Shown: positions 18,016 through 26,575 of the stretch, piece by piece | Numbering within the stretch: position 1 is the first letter of the stretch | How the letters are laid out: each line of letters begins with the position of its first letter | Source: Bog-473 sp963787485 | Lineage (GTDB): Bacteria; Actinomycetota; Acidimicrobiia; Acidimicrobiales; RAAP-2 | Direction: 5' to 3' | NCBI GenBank assembly: GCA_963787485.1 | Contig: CAWBDF010000002.1 | Coordinates: 496,001-560,000, forward strand | DNA length: 64,000 nt | Made by a program: the position numbers and the translations under genes | Notes under the pieces: model-generated | Seen by the model: only the letters and a program-made list of their open reading frames with translations | Told to the model about the DNA's origin: nothing | Databases searched by the model: none

Positions 18016-19077
18016 CTAGGGATTCGTGAGGGCCAGGGTCAGTCCGTAGAGCTCCTTGACGTTGTCCCACACGACCCGCCGAACGACGTCGTCGGGGAGC
18101 CGGCCCAGGTGCTCGGCCACCACCTCCTGGGAGTTGGGCCAGGTCGAGTTCCCGTGCGGGTAGTCGCTCGACCACATGATGCTGCTCCCGCCGAAGCGGG
18201 TCGCGACGTACGCCGCGTCGGGATCCCGGAAGAACGTGGCCGCAACCTGATCCGTGAAGATCTCCGAGGGCAGGCGGTCGAGCTGCACCGGACTCCCGTG
18301 GCGCTGCCCGCGCTGGTAGTAGTAGTCGAGCTGATCGATGAAGAACGGGAGCCAACCGACCTCGTTCTCGACCAGGACGAACCGCAGCCCCCGGTGCCGG
18401 TCCGGCACTCCAGAGCAGATCAGCTCGACGAGGGCATCGGTCACGGCGAGCAGCTTCTGATTGATGTTCCACTTCAAGATCTGGTCCCCCGTGCTCACCG
18501 GGTCAGGGTGTTCGAGCATCTCCTTGCTGTAGTCGAAGCCCGAGTGGATGTGCAGGCTGACGGGGAGACCGAGCGCGCTGCACACCTCCCAGAAGGGCTC
18601 GTAGTGCCTCCCGTTGAAGGGGAGGTGGGGAGGTGGGGACATCCAGACCTCCACCCCGCACAGGCCGTGGTCGTGGCACCACTGGGCCTCGGCCACGGCC
18701 ACATCCATGTCGTAGGTCGCCACCTGGCCGATCCCGGCCAACCGGTCGGGCGCGACCGAGCAGTAGTCGATGAGCCATTCGTTGTACCGGCGAAGGCAGG
18801 CAGCCTGGTGTGCGGCGTCCTCCTCGGCGAACAGCTTCAACGCCAGCGAGGGGTACAGGACCTCGGCCGACACCGCGTCCACGTCCATCTCGTCGGTGCG
18901 GGCCTTGGGGTCGAATCCCCCGGGGCGCTCCCCGAAGCTCTTCTGCAGGTTGCCCCACCACTCCCTGGGGATCAGGCCGTCCCACACGTCGAGTGGCTCA
19001 ATCACGTGTGAATCGGCGGAAATGATCGGACGCACCGACGTGGACTCAGCGGACACCGCGGACACCCCCACTCGCAT
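18016..19077 (-). CDS. Amidohydrolase family protein (amidohydrolase_2)
   Basis: A 353-residue metal-dependent hydrolase or decarboxylase. IISADSHVIEPLDVWDGLIP (residues 18-37) carries the first metal motif, LGLPVSLHIHSGFDY the central histidines, and IMWSSDYPHGNSTWPNS the C-terminal Asp with His, all as in the ACMSD-like amidohydrolase_2 group. The Trp-rich segment REWWGNLQKSF and VEVWMSPPPHLPF may line the active site. It lies 68 bp upstream of the MmgE/PrpD gene and 17 bp downstream of the D-aminoacylase-like gene on the same strand, suggesting a single catabolic operon of at least four genes. Substrate unknown. Confidence 0.88.
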   Translation of the reverse strand: MRVGVSAVSAESTSVRPIISADSHVIEPLDVWDGLIPREWWGNLQKSFGERPGGFDPKARTDEMDVDAVSAEVLYPSLALKLFAEEDAAHQAACLRRYNEWLIDYCSVAPDRLAGIGQVATYDMDVAVAEAQWCHDHGLCGVEVWMSPPPHLPFNGRHYEPFWEVCSALGLPVSLHIHSGFDYSKEMLEHPDPVSTGDQILKWNINQKLLAVTDALVELICSGVPDRHRGLRFVLVENEVGWLPFFIDQLDYYYQRGQRHGSPVQLDRLPSEIFTDQVAATFFRDPDAAYVATRFGGSSIMWSSDYPHGNSTWPNSQEVVAEHLGRLPDDVVRRVVWDNVKELYGLTLALTNP

Positions 19078-19093
19078 CTCCCGTGGGCAGACT

Positions 19094-20797
19094 CTATGAC
19101 CAATGGCTCATCGGTGGGACGCCGAGCACGACGCCGGCCGCGTTGTCCACGACCTCGCCGTTGCGCCGCACGGGCACCCCGTTGACCCACACGTGCTCGA
19201 TTCCGACGCTGGGCGCAACCAGTCGGTCCCCGCCGGTCGGCAGGTCGTAGAGGCGCTGGAGGGGAAGATCGCCGACCCGTTCGGGATCGAAGGCGACGAG
19301 GTCGGCCCGGAACCCGGGCTTCACCACCCCCCGGTCCCCCAGCTTCAAGAACTCCGCCGGCTGCCCGCTGAGCCGCCAGACGGCGAACTCGAGGTCGAGG
19401 ACGCCTCGGGTCCGGACCCAGTGTCCGAGGAGGTGCGTGGGGAAACGGGCATCGAACGTCCGATCGACGTGGGCACCGGCGTCGGACAGGCCGAAGATCG
19501 TGCGCCGGTCCCGCAACAGCGGGATGAGCTCGTCGTCGTTCCCGTTGGCGTAGACGAACATGACCCGGTTGCGCAGCTCGTCCTCCACGCTCAGATCGAG
19601 CAGCGCCGTCAAGACATCGGTACGGCGGTCCACCGCGATCGCCGCGAGGTTCTGGCCGATCAACCTCTCGTTGACCTCCGACTCGGCCAGCGTCGCCCCC
19701 GCCAAGGCCTGCGCTCCGATCTCGGTGAGCGTGCACTGGGCTTCCTGGCGCCACTCGGCCGAGCGGTAGCGGGCCAGCAACTCGCGGGCGTCGAGTCCGA
19801 CGAGCGAGCGAAACGCCTCGCCCAAGAATGCGAAGTCCCCGGGTGTGGCCAGGGTGGCCTGGGCGACGTGGGGGACGCAGATCACCTGCGGGCGCAGGCA
19901 GCCTCGAACCGAGTCCGTCAAGGCCAGGATCTCGTGCTGGCGCTGCACGGAGACGACGCCGGTCATCAGCGGTGTCGGCGAGACGTGCAGATCGGTCTCC
20001 TCGGCCAACCCGGCCAGGTCCTCGACGCTCAGGTCGGGCCCCACGATGGCCTCGAACATGGTGCCGCCCGCCTTGGCCGCGGCACGTGCGAGTTCGAAGA
20101 CCTCGACGGGGTCGCCGACCATGCTGGGCACCCGGTGGCCGTCGGCGTCGTGGTGGCTCGGGCTCCGCGACGTGGAGAAGCCGATGGCACCAGCTCGGAC
20201 CGCCCCCGTGACGATCGACGCCATGGCCTCCGTCTCGTCGCCCGAGGCCAGGGAGTCCAGCGCGCGCTCGCCCATCACGTCAAGGCGGACCGCGCTGTGC
20301 CCGACCAGCGCGCCGACGTTGACGCCGAGCGGGAGCCGACTCAGGGCGCCCAGGTACTCCGGGAACGTCTCGAATTCCCAGGGGATCCCCGCCCTCAGGA
20401 CGTCCGGCGACATGCCCTCGACCGCCTGGAGGATGCGAATCAGACGCTCCCGGTGGCGCGGCCTGGCCGGTGCGATCGTGAACCCGCAGTTCCCCGTGAC
20501 GACCGTGGTGACGCCGTGCTGGGTCGAGCTCGAGAGGGCGGGATCCCAGAACACCTGCGCGTCGTAGTGCGTGTGCAGGTCGATGAAGCCCGGCGACAGG
20601 ACGAGGCCCGAGAGGTCGACCTCGGCCACGCCGGGGTCACGGTGGACCTTGCCCACCCTCACGATGGTGTCGCCAGCCACCTCGACGTCGGCACGCCGCG
20701 CCGGCCCACCCGTGCCGTCGACCAACGTCGAGCCACGCAGGACAGCGCGACCTGGCGCGCGTACCGGCGTCGGCTCGTGCCCACTCCCGGGGGGCAT
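19094..20797 (-). CDS. N-acyl-D-amino-acid deacylase / amidohydrolase 3 family protein
   Basis: A 567-residue urease-superfamily hydrolase of normal length for D-aminoacylases. The N-terminal small beta domain reads GSTLVDGTGGPARRADVEVA, the metal site PGFIDLHTHYDAQVFWDP, then TTVVTGNCGFTIAPARPRHR (the nucleating Cys region), VGALVGHSAVRLDVMG and the late metal Asp in FGLSDAGAHVDRTFDAR. Family members remove acyl groups from D-amino acids or cleave dihydropyrimidine-type rings. The frame leads directly into the amidohydrolase_2 gene 16 bp on. A spacer of 166 bp upstream contains an A/T-rich patch that may be the operon promoter. Confidence 0.87.
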   Translation of the reverse strand: MPPGSGHEPTPVRAPGRAVLRGSTLVDGTGGPARRADVEVAGDTIVRVGKVHRDPGVAEVDLSGLVLSPGFIDLHTHYDAQVFWDPALSSSTQHGVTTVVTGNCGFTIAPARPRHRERLIRILQAVEGMSPDVLRAGIPWEFETFPEYLGALSRLPLGVNVGALVGHSAVRLDVMGERALDSLASGDETEAMASIVTGAVRAGAIGFSTSRSPSHHDADGHRVPSMVGDPVEVFELARAAAKAGGTMFEAIVGPDLSVEDLAGLAEETDLHVSPTPLMTGVVSVQRQHEILALTDSVRGCLRPQVICVPHVAQATLATPGDFAFLGEAFRSLVGLDARELLARYRSAEWRQEAQCTLTEIGAQALAGATLAESEVNERLIGQNLAAIAVDRRTDVLTALLDLSVEDELRNRVMFVYANGNDDELIPLLRDRRTIFGLSDAGAHVDRTFDARFPTHLLGHWVRTRGVLDLEFAVWRLSGQPAEFLKLGDRGVVKPGFRADLVAFDPERVGDLPLQRLYDLPTGGDRLVAPSVGIEHVWVNGVPVRRNGEVVDNAAGVVLGVPPMSHWS

Positions 20798-20963
20798 GCG
20801 GCTAGGACGAGGACGGCGCGGTGGTCTGCATGGCCCCCGGTTCCCCCTTCCCGTTTCGGAAATACTTTGTCATCCAAATATGGAGTTCTCTAACGGACGT
20901 GTCAAGGAGCGGCGGCGGCGCCCGAACCCGCGCCAGGGCCCGCCGGTCGAAGGGGGCCGGGGG

Positions 20964-21380
20964 TTAGAGCTCGAGGGTCGAGTGCTGGTTGCGGATGGCA
21001 TCGTCCACCACTTCCACCCATTGGCGCGGCGACCACCGGCTGACTTCGGGACTGGCCGCCATCTGGAGCTCGATCGGAACGAGCACGGCCGCCTGTATGT
21101 CGTCGAGCGTGAACTCCGGGTCGATGAGGTCAAACAGCTCATAGGCGAGATAGGAGCGGGCGATGCGCCAACTACGGGTCACCCGACGGTTCCGGTAGGG
21201 CCGTGCCACCGTCTCGGTGATGAGGTTCTCGGCGGCATGGGCCAGCAGGTTGGTCCATGCCCATACCGGGACGACAACTCCGCGGTCGTCCCAGAACTCC
21301 GCCAGGGTGCCCTCGAGGAACGCCTCGCACTCCTGACCGACGACATTGCTGCCGATCGCCTGGCGTTCCCTCTTGTGCAT
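20964..21380 (-). CDS. Hypothetical protein
   Basis: A 138-residue soluble protein beginning MHKRERQAIGSNVVGQECEA after a GAGGAGAG ribosome site. It is rich in Trp and acidic residues, mostly helical in appearance, with RRVTRSWRIARSYLAYELFD in the middle and a short strand region VLVPIELQMA. No known motif, signal peptide or membrane segment was seen. The codon use resembles its neighbours, which together with the ribosome site supports a real gene. It lies downstream of the VKOR gene across 137 bp. Function unknown. Confidence 0.6.
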   Translation of the reverse strand: MHKRERQAIGSNVVGQECEAFLEGTLAEFWDDRGVVVPVWAWTNLLAHAAENLITETVARPYRNRRVTRSWRIARSYLAYELFDLIDPEFTLDDIQAAVLVPIELQMAASPEVSRWSPRQWVEVVDDAIRNQHSTLEL

Positions 21381-21517
21381 CCCGCTCTCCTCGCCCGTGT
21401 GCAGTCGCGACCACGCCGAGTCGCCACCCAGCACCGGCACACCACCCTGCGCACATTGTGAACAGCGAGCGAACGGCCCAGTAGGGCCGAAAGGGCCCCC
21501 TTTCGCACCGACGAATG

Positions 21518-22003
21518 TCACGGCGTGGCCATGTCCCGCCCGTGGGCCCGAGCGGCCAGGACGACGCCGAAGAGGGCCACGGCGGTGACATGCATGGCCG
21601 TGCACCACAGACAGATCGCCCCAATCTGGAAGAGCTCCACGTACACGAGGCAGACCACCGCGAGGGCGCCCGACGCCACCCCGGCCAGGCGCGCCCGGAC
21701 GAGGAGCACCCGGGAGGACTGCCAGGCCCGTGGCACGGTCAGTCCGGTCATGATCAGTGCCCATGCCAGTCCGAGGACGGCGACGGGAACGCCGGCGATT
21801 TCGGACCACGAGCTCGTCGTCACGAGGGCGCAGTTGACGACCCCGGTGTCCGGACAGGCCAGGGCCGCCGTGCCAGAGAAATGGGCGGCGGTCAGGTACG
21901 ACGCGATGCCGATGGCGGTCAACGAGAGGCCCAGCGACGCCGCCATAGCCCAGCCGGGCGTGTCCACCGCTCGCCGGGCGGCGGTCGATGCCGGCGCCGT
22001 CAT
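21518..22003 (-). CDS. Vitamin K epoxide reductase (VKOR) family membrane protein
   Basis: A 161-residue integral membrane protein with four to five hydrophobic spans. It keeps both VKOR cysteine pairs: the loop pair in ACPDTGVVNCALV and the quinone-proximal CxxC in ICLWCTAMH, with a conserved serine/threonine-rich segment between (VTTSSWSEIAGVPVAVLGL). Bacterial VKORs reoxidise DsbA-like proteins and feed the electrons into the quinone pool. Its start overlaps the last bases of the DUF929 gene (ATGA, 22000-22003), so the two are made together and likely act as an oxidase/partner pair in disulfide formation outside the membrane. Confidence 0.9.
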   Translation of the reverse strand: MTAPASTAARRAVDTPGWAMAASLGLSLTAIGIASYLTAAHFSGTAALACPDTGVVNCALVTTSSWSEIAGVPVAVLGLAWALIMTGLTVPRAWQSSRVLLVRARLAGVASGALAVVCLVYVELFQIGAICLWCTAMHVTAVALFGVVLAARAHGRDMATP

Positions 22004-22920
22004 GCCCCCAACCCCTTGGCGATGGCTGCGATGACCGGCGAATCGGCCACGCTGGCGGGCTGCACCTGCGTGACCCTGCTGATGGCGGCCGTGAGGTAGT
22101 TGGCCGTCCCGTCGATGTCCTGGGCGACGACGCTCGACGGGTCGCCCAGCTGCGCCGCGATCTGGTTGCGCGACAGCCCGGCGAGAACCTGGGGTGAGAA
22201 GCTCGCTCCCGTCACCACGTATGTGCCGGCGATATCGAGGAACGGAATGCTTCCGAGCGGATCCTCACTGGCCATGAGGGCGCGCTCGCCGGACGTCGGA
22301 GACTCGAGGGGCTGGTACCCCGCACCCGATCGCTGGTTGGTCGTCTCTTCGACGGCTCGGAAGTCGAGGTCGGCGCTCGTGTAGGTCGACCCGTAGAAGG
22401 AAAGGGTCTGCGTGTCGGGGTAGACGTCGGAGCTCGACGAACGGGTGCCCGCCAGGTTCGAGAACGTCCCGAAGCGAGACAGCGCCACGGCGATGGCCCA
22501 ACGCTCGGCGGCGCAGTACGGGCAGTACTCGGCGCCGATGTAGGTCACCACCGGCTTTCCGTCCGTTCCGCGCGCCACGCTCGAGCCGGCAAGCCGGTTC
22601 GGCGCGGTCACCGAGCCCGGCGTCCCGACAGCGTCGAGCGTCGACGGTGCGACGGACAACGCCGAGACGACGCTCTGCGGGAGGGGCGTCGTCCCGGACT
22701 CGGCCGCAGCGGCACCTGCCCCACCCAACGCGGTCGGAACCGACCCCGGCGAGGCACCGGGAGTGCCCGTCGTGCCGGGGGTGTCCGCCACCTTCACCGC
22801 GACCAGAGTGGCGATGGCGACGACCACAACGACGACGGGGCTGAGCGCGGCCACCAGCGGGTGGCGGGAGCGGAATGTCGGCCGCGCCGAGGGCAATGGC
22901 CTGGTGATGAGTTTCGACAT
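22000..22920 (-). CDS. DUF929 family thioredoxin-like membrane-anchored protein
   Basis: A 306-residue protein. Residues ~23-48 form one membrane anchor (PLVAALSPVVVVVVAIATLV), a Ser/Thr/Pro/Gly linker follows, and the outer domain has IGAEYCPYCAAERWAIAVAL, a CxxC in a thioredoxin-like setting, then the cis-Pro-like GSIPFLDIAGTYV. DUF929 proteins occur in archaea and actinobacteria with this layout. AGGAGAA precedes the ATG at 22920. It overlaps the VKOR gene by 4 bp, so it is the probable thiol partner that VKOR reoxidises. The DsbA-like role is inference from the motif and context. Confidence 0.82.
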   Translation of the reverse strand: MSKLITRPLPSARPTFRSRHPLVAALSPVVVVVVAIATLVAVKVADTPGTTGTPGASPGSVPTALGGAGAAAAESGTTPLPQSVVSALSVAPSTLDAVGTPGSVTAPNRLAGSSVARGTDGKPVVTYIGAEYCPYCAAERWAIAVALSRFGTFSNLAGTRSSSSDVYPDTQTLSFYGSTYTSADLDFRAVEETTNQRSGAGYQPLESPTSGERALMASEDPLGSIPFLDIAGTYVVTGASFSPQVLAGLSRNQIAAQLGDPSSVVAQDIDGTANYLTAAISRVTQVQPASVADSPVIAAIAKGLGA

Positions 22921-23103
22921 GTGAGAGTTCTCCTGAAATTGCTCGTGAATTGCTCGTGTGAGCTGCTCGGCGACGCCGCGAGCTCGACACGGAGGCCGGT
23001 GCCGGTGCCGTGCACCGGCCCGGACGGCCTCACTGATGGTGGATGGAGGGACGACGCCGCACGCGGAGACCCCGTGGCGGGCGCGCCGGAATCGCAGTTC
23101 GAG

Positions 23104-23454
23104 CTAGGAGAACTGAGGCGGGTGGAAGCGCGCGTCGGGCGAGCCTGACGGCAGCGCGACGAGCTGCTCCCGGCGGCGCCGGAACGCGCAGAGCACTGCG
23201 GCCGCGGCGACGGCGCCGGCCACGGTCACGGCCGCCACGCCCGCCCAGGCTGGGGCGCCGGGCGCCGGACTCCCTTTGCCACAGGTCGCGTCTGCACAAT
23301 GCACCGGTTCGGGCACGAGCGTCTGTCCCGCCTCGACGGCCTGGGCTGCCACGCGCTCGACCGGCGACCAGGCTCCGTGCGGCACGAGGCCGCCGATGAC
23401 CGCGGCGGCGAGGACCGCCACCAACGGGATGAGCCGAGGCAAGCGCACGGTCAT
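23104..23454 (-). CDS. Small secreted or membrane-anchored hypothetical protein
   Basis: A 116-residue protein with an N-terminal hydrophobic segment (LIPLVAVLAAAVIGGLVP) that could be a signal peptide or anchor, an outer region with two cysteines close together (VHCADATCGKG), then a second hydrophobic span (AAVTVAGAVAAAAVLCAF) followed by RRRREQ. This suggests an N-out/C-in topology with the two cysteines outside, where they might form a disulfide. It lies between the DUF929 gene and a membrane protein on the same strand. No family recognised; a link to the thiol-oxidation pair is only a guess. Confidence 0.6.
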   Translation of the reverse strand: MTVRLPRLIPLVAVLAAAVIGGLVPHGAWSPVERVAAQAVEAGQTLVPEPVHCADATCGKGSPAPGAPAWAGVAAVTVAGAVAAAAVLCAFRRRREQLVALPSGSPDARFHPPQFS

Positions 23455-23515
23455 CAGGGTAAACGCCCCCGATAAATGGCGGATAAGACCGGGTCCCTCG
23501 GGGCGACCGACAGGG

Positions 23516-24823
23516 TCAGGCGGCTCGAGCCGAGTTTTCTGTGACCCGGCGGGCCCAGGAGGCCACCACCTGCAACAGACCCAGATACACCGCCAGCACC
23601 ACCGCGATCACGAACAGGGTCCAGCCCGTCAGGTTCCCGCCGAAGACCATGAACAGCGCCGCCACCACCACGCCGACGATGCGGAGGCCCTTGAGGTGCT
23701 CGAGGATCCATCCCCCCGACCGTCGCATCCCCTCGGAGCCCGCCGCCGCCCGGCCGGCCCCGGCGGTGAGCGAGCGGGCCTGCGCAGCCACCCACCGGCC
23801 GCCCCGGGACGAGGTGGAGCGAATCCACACGGCGTAGCGCGCCGGTCCGGCCACCCATGCACCGAGGGCGACGAGCCCGGCGACGAGGAGGGTCCAACGC
23901 AGGTCGGTCTTCAAGTAGCGCAGCAACGTGTCCCACACCGCGGCCGCCACGTCTCGGTTATAGCTGTGCCCCGAGGCCTGGTTGAGGAACGTGATGCGAC
24001 CGAGCGAGAGGCCGGCGAGCACCAGCAGCGTCATGAGGCCCACGCCCACCGAGAGCCGCAACAGCGTCTTGCGACGTTCCGGGGCCACCACGATGGCCAG
24101 GATCCCGAGGACGAGCGCGACCACCGGGATGACCCACTTCAGCTTCACGATGAGGTTGAACCACCCGGTGAACTTCGACACCTGGTCCTTGGACACGATG
24201 GTGACGCCCAGGCTGTCTCCCGTGGTCAAGATCGGCTTCAGCGGATTGAAGAGCGTGACGCCGCGCGCGTTGGCCTTGGCGATCACGTCGTTGATGGCGG
24301 GGGTGACGTTCAGGACGATCTGGCCGCCCTTCTCGAGCCGCTTGGTGAGCGCCGACTGCTTGCCGGTGAGGATGTCGACCACTGCATCGTGGGTGTGCTG
24401 GTTCAGCCGGTCCCACAGCTGACCGAATTTGGGGCTCTCGAAGAACTGCAGCGCCAAGCCGTGCACGAACTGGTGCACCTGGTTGACCACTGGCGCGACG
24501 ATCGGCTTGGCCGCGGGGGGCAGCGCCTCGGTGACCTTGTTCTGCACGACGTGCGTCGAGAAGAGGGCGTCGGTCGCCTTCGTGGCCAGGTGGTCGACGA
24601 TCACCTGGTTGCGCGCCAGGGGAGCCATCGTGGAGACGTACTGGTCCGTGTCGGTCACGGTACGGATCGCCCACACCGAGATCACCGAGACGGGGATGAG
24701 CAAGGAGGCCAGCACCACGAGGATCCAGGCGACGATGCGGCGGGTACGGGCGGCGCGGGGCTTGGGGGATCTGTCGGACCCGGTGCTGGCGGGCTCGGCC
24801 TGCGGGGACTCCGTGGCGCTCAT
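23516..24823 (-). CDS. Multi-pass membrane protein of unknown function
   Basis: A 435-residue protein with one N-terminal membrane segment (VAWILVVLASLLIPVSVISV), an outer domain of about 180 residues rich in helices (KVTEALPPAAKPIVAPVVNQ, TKRLEKGGQIVLNVTPAIND), then about five more spans, including WVIPVVALVLGILAIVVA and WTLFVIAVVLAVYLGLLQVV. Actinobacterial genomes commonly encode similar proteins without known function. The ATG at 24823 is chosen over one at 24844 for its GAGAGGGGCGAG site. Cytosolic C-terminal region carries a Gly/Arg-rich stretch. Start of the leftward gene series running down to 20964. Confidence 0.75.
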   Translation of the reverse strand: MSATESPQAEPASTGSDRSPKPRAARTRRIVAWILVVLASLLIPVSVISVWAIRTVTDTDQYVSTMAPLARNQVIVDHLATKATDALFSTHVVQNKVTEALPPAAKPIVAPVVNQVHQFVHGLALQFFESPKFGQLWDRLNQHTHDAVVDILTGKQSALTKRLEKGGQIVLNVTPAINDVIAKANARGVTLFNPLKPILTTGDSLGVTIVSKDQVSKFTGWFNLIVKLKWVIPVVALVLGILAIVVAPERRKTLLRLSVGVGLMTLLVLAGLSLGRITFLNQASGHSYNRDVAAAVWDTLLRYLKTDLRWTLLVAGLVALGAWVAGPARYAVWIRSTSSRGGRWVAAQARSLTAGAGRAAAGSEGMRRSGGWILEHLKGLRIVGVVVAALFMVFGGNLTGWTLFVIAVVLAVYLGLLQVVASWARRVTENSARAA

Positions 24824-24907
24824 CTCGCCCCTCTCACAGCCCAATGCCTAGCCCCAAACGGGATCGATGCGCACACATGCCCGAGGGTGTAGCAAAGTGG
24901 GACAGAG

Positions 24908-25090
24908 ATGACAGGAACCAGATCCTTATCGAGTCGCCTCCGCGTGGTGGTGCTGAGCGCGCTGTCGGCCGGGGCCGCTCCCTTGGTGTTCTTCGGCATC
25001 ATCGCGGGCCGAAAAGCGGAGCGCCGGCTCGGCGTGTACGCCCGGCACTGGACCAAGCGCCTGCGCCACGAGATCGCTCGCTGGACGTGA
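24908..25090 (+). CDS. Possible small membrane protein
   Basis: A 60-residue open frame beginning MTGTRSLSSRLRVVVLSAL, with one hydrophobic span (VVVLSALSAGAAPLVFFGII) and a basic C-terminus (RHWTKRLRHEIARW). The composition is that of a one-span membrane peptide rather than a shadow frame. The ribosome site is weak (GGGACAGAG) and no family is recognised. It sits alone between the divergent membrane-protein gene and the HU gene. It may be a real small protein; confidence is low. Confidence 0.4.
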   Translation: MTGTRSLSSRLRVVVLSALSAGAAPLVFFGIIAGRKAERRLGVYARHWTKRLRHEIARWT

Positions 25091-25183
25091 CTCGCGGGCG
25101 GATCAGCCGTTCCGGTCGACGAAAATCGGGCAATCACCGCTGAAAATGTGCATTCTCGGGCCGCGTCGGTCACAATGTGGCCC

Positions 25184-25675
25184 ATGAACAAGCGAGAACT
25201 AGCAAGAGCTGTCGCGGTCCAAGCAGACGTGGAGCTGAAGACGGTCGTCACCGTGATCGACGGTTTCACCGATGTCGTGACCGCCGTCGTCTCCAAGGGC
25301 GAGCCCGTGTCGGTCCCCGGCTTCGCCAAATTCGTCAAGGTGGACCGTCCCTCACGCATGGGCCGCAACCCGGCGACCGGTGAGGCCATCCGGATCAAGG
25401 CGTCGAAGAAGGCCCGCATTACGCCGGTCAAGGCCTTCAAGGACGCCGTGCTCGCCCCAGCGAAGGCCCCCAAGCTCGTGAAGGGCGCCTACCCGACGGT
25501 CGACGCCGCCGTGGCCGCCGCCGGCAAGTCGATCGCGCCCGTGGCGGCCAAGGCGCCCTCACGCACGGTGGTCAAGAAGGCCCCGGCCAAGAAGGCGAGC
25601 ACGGCCCGCAAGGCGCCGGTCAAGAAGACGGCCGCGACCCGCAAGGCGCCGGCGAAGAAAGCGGCCAAGAGATAG
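25184..25675 (+). CDS. hup: HU family DNA-binding protein with histone H1-like tail
   Basis: A 163-residue nucleoid protein. Residues 1-93 are the HU fold: MNKRELARAVAVQADVELKT, the strand VSVPGFAKFVKVDRPSRMGR (DNA-intercalating arm with GRNPATGEAI) and IKASKKARITPVKAFKDAV. From about residue 115 a tail rich in Lys, Ala and Pro (AKAPSRTVVKKAPAKKA, RKAPVKKTAATRKAPAKKA) resembles histone H1 and mycobacterial HupB. It binds and compacts DNA. It is monocistronic by spacing, with DUF5522 following 25 bp later. The tail sequence is repetitive in DNA as well as protein. Confidence 0.93.
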   Translation: MNKRELARAVAVQADVELKTVVTVIDGFTDVVTAVVSKGEPVSVPGFAKFVKVDRPSRMGRNPATGEAIRIKASKKARITPVKAFKDAVLAPAKAPKLVKGAYPTVDAAVAAAGKSIAPVAAKAPSRTVVKKAPAKKASTARKAPVKKTAATRKAPAKKAAKR

Positions 25676-25699
25676 ATCCGAGGTCCAGTCGAAGGCGGC

Positions 25700-25954
25700 G
25701 TGGGCACCCGGGAGGAGCCTGAGACACTGGCGCCGCGGCCGCTCTCGCGTCCCCACCCCGAGCGATTGGCACCGACGGAACCGGACTACGACGAGATCGT
25801 TCGGGCGCACGACGACGCACTGCGTGCGGGAACCGACACCTACTGCGATCCCCGTTCGGGCTTGGCCGTGCTGACCGCGGCGTACCTGGCCCGCCGTGGC
25901 CGCTGTTGCCAGTCGGGCTGCCGGCACTGCCCCTATATCGCTGAGCGCCACTGA
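25700..25954 (+). CDS. DUF5522 family protein
   Basis: An 84-residue small protein ending in RGRCCQSGCRHCPYIAERH. The CCxSGCRHCPY cysteine signature is the hallmark of DUF5522, a small bacterial family thought to bind metal through these cysteines. The front half is acidic and proline-rich. The start is a GTG (GTGGGCACC) 24 bp after the HU stop, so it is probably co-transcribed with HU. Its last 22 bp overlap the convergent nitroreductase gene. Confidence 0.8.
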   Translation: MGTREEPETLAPRPLSRPHPERLAPTEPDYDEIVRAHDDALRAGTDTYCDPRSGLAVLTAAYLARRGRCCQSGCRHCPYIAERH

Positions 25955-26412
25955 AGCTGCGGCTCGCAGACCACCACCGGGATGTCGCGACCGGTCCGGT
26001 GCTGATAGCTGTCGTAGGACCGGTAAGCCGCCACGATGTCGGGCCACAAGGCGGCTTTCTCTTCGGGACTGGCGGTCCGGGCGTGCATGGCGCGGCGCTC
26101 ACCGGCCATCGTGATCTCGACGTCGGGGTGCGCCACCAGATTGCGGTACCACTCGGGATCGCGGTCGTCGCCGCCCTTCGAAGCGACGAGGATCACCCGG
26201 TGCTCGTCGGCCAGGGGCGCCGTCAACATCGTCGAGCGGACAAGGCCAGAGCGCCGACCGGTCGTGCGCAGCTCGACGGCGGCCATCCCCGCCAGCCTCC
26301 GAGGCCAACGGCCTCCCGTCGCTCGCAGCACGGCCTTGTGGGTGAGGTGCAACGCCCTGAACCCCAGGTCGACGACGCGCTGACGCCATTCGGCACTGAT
26401 TCGTCCGTCCAT
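25933..26412 (-). CDS. Deazaflavin (F420)-dependent nitroreductase family protein
   Basis: A 159-residue split-barrel protein of the DDN/deazaflavin-dependent nitroreductase family. VELRTTGRRSGLVRSTMLTA, then VILVASKGGDDRDPEWYRNL and VAHPDVEITMAGERRAMHAR are its signature and bind F420 in characterised members (M. tuberculosis Ddn). The C-terminus carries YDSYQHRTGRDIPVVV. Family members reduce quinones or nitroimidazoles using F420H2. Cofactor use here fits with cofD and cofE in the same window. The ATG at 26412 is the usual family start; the frame extends further without homology. It overlaps DUF5522 by 22 bp, tail-to-tail. Confidence 0.9.
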   Translation of the reverse strand: MDGRISAEWRQRVVDLGFRALHLTHKAVLRATGGRWPRRLAGMAAVELRTTGRRSGLVRSTMLTAPLADEHRVILVASKGGDDRDPEWYRNLVAHPDVEITMAGERRAMHARTASPEEKAALWPDIVAAYRSYDSYQHRTGRDIPVVVCEPQLQWRSAI

Positions 26413-26575
26413 GCGATAACTCTCGGGCACTGACGCTAGCGAAGGCGACGCCAGGGTTTCACGGGGATGAACTTCGCGAGCGCGCGCACTGCCGCGGGGA
26501 GGTGCCTCGATACCATGAGCGGACCGCGCCGTCGGGACGTGGGGGAACGCGGAGTCCGACACCAACGAGGAGTCG

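Noticed and set aside
19103..20893. Long open frame (596 codons) on the plus strand
   Set aside because: It is antisense to the D-aminoacylase-like gene, whose motifs are clear; its own sequence is rich in Arg, Glu and Gly without any family pattern.
21470..21500. Hairpin GGGCC-GAAAG-GGCCC as a terminator after the VKOR gene
   Set aside because: The stem is only five base pairs and no run of T follows; such short hairpins are frequent in G/C-rich DNA.
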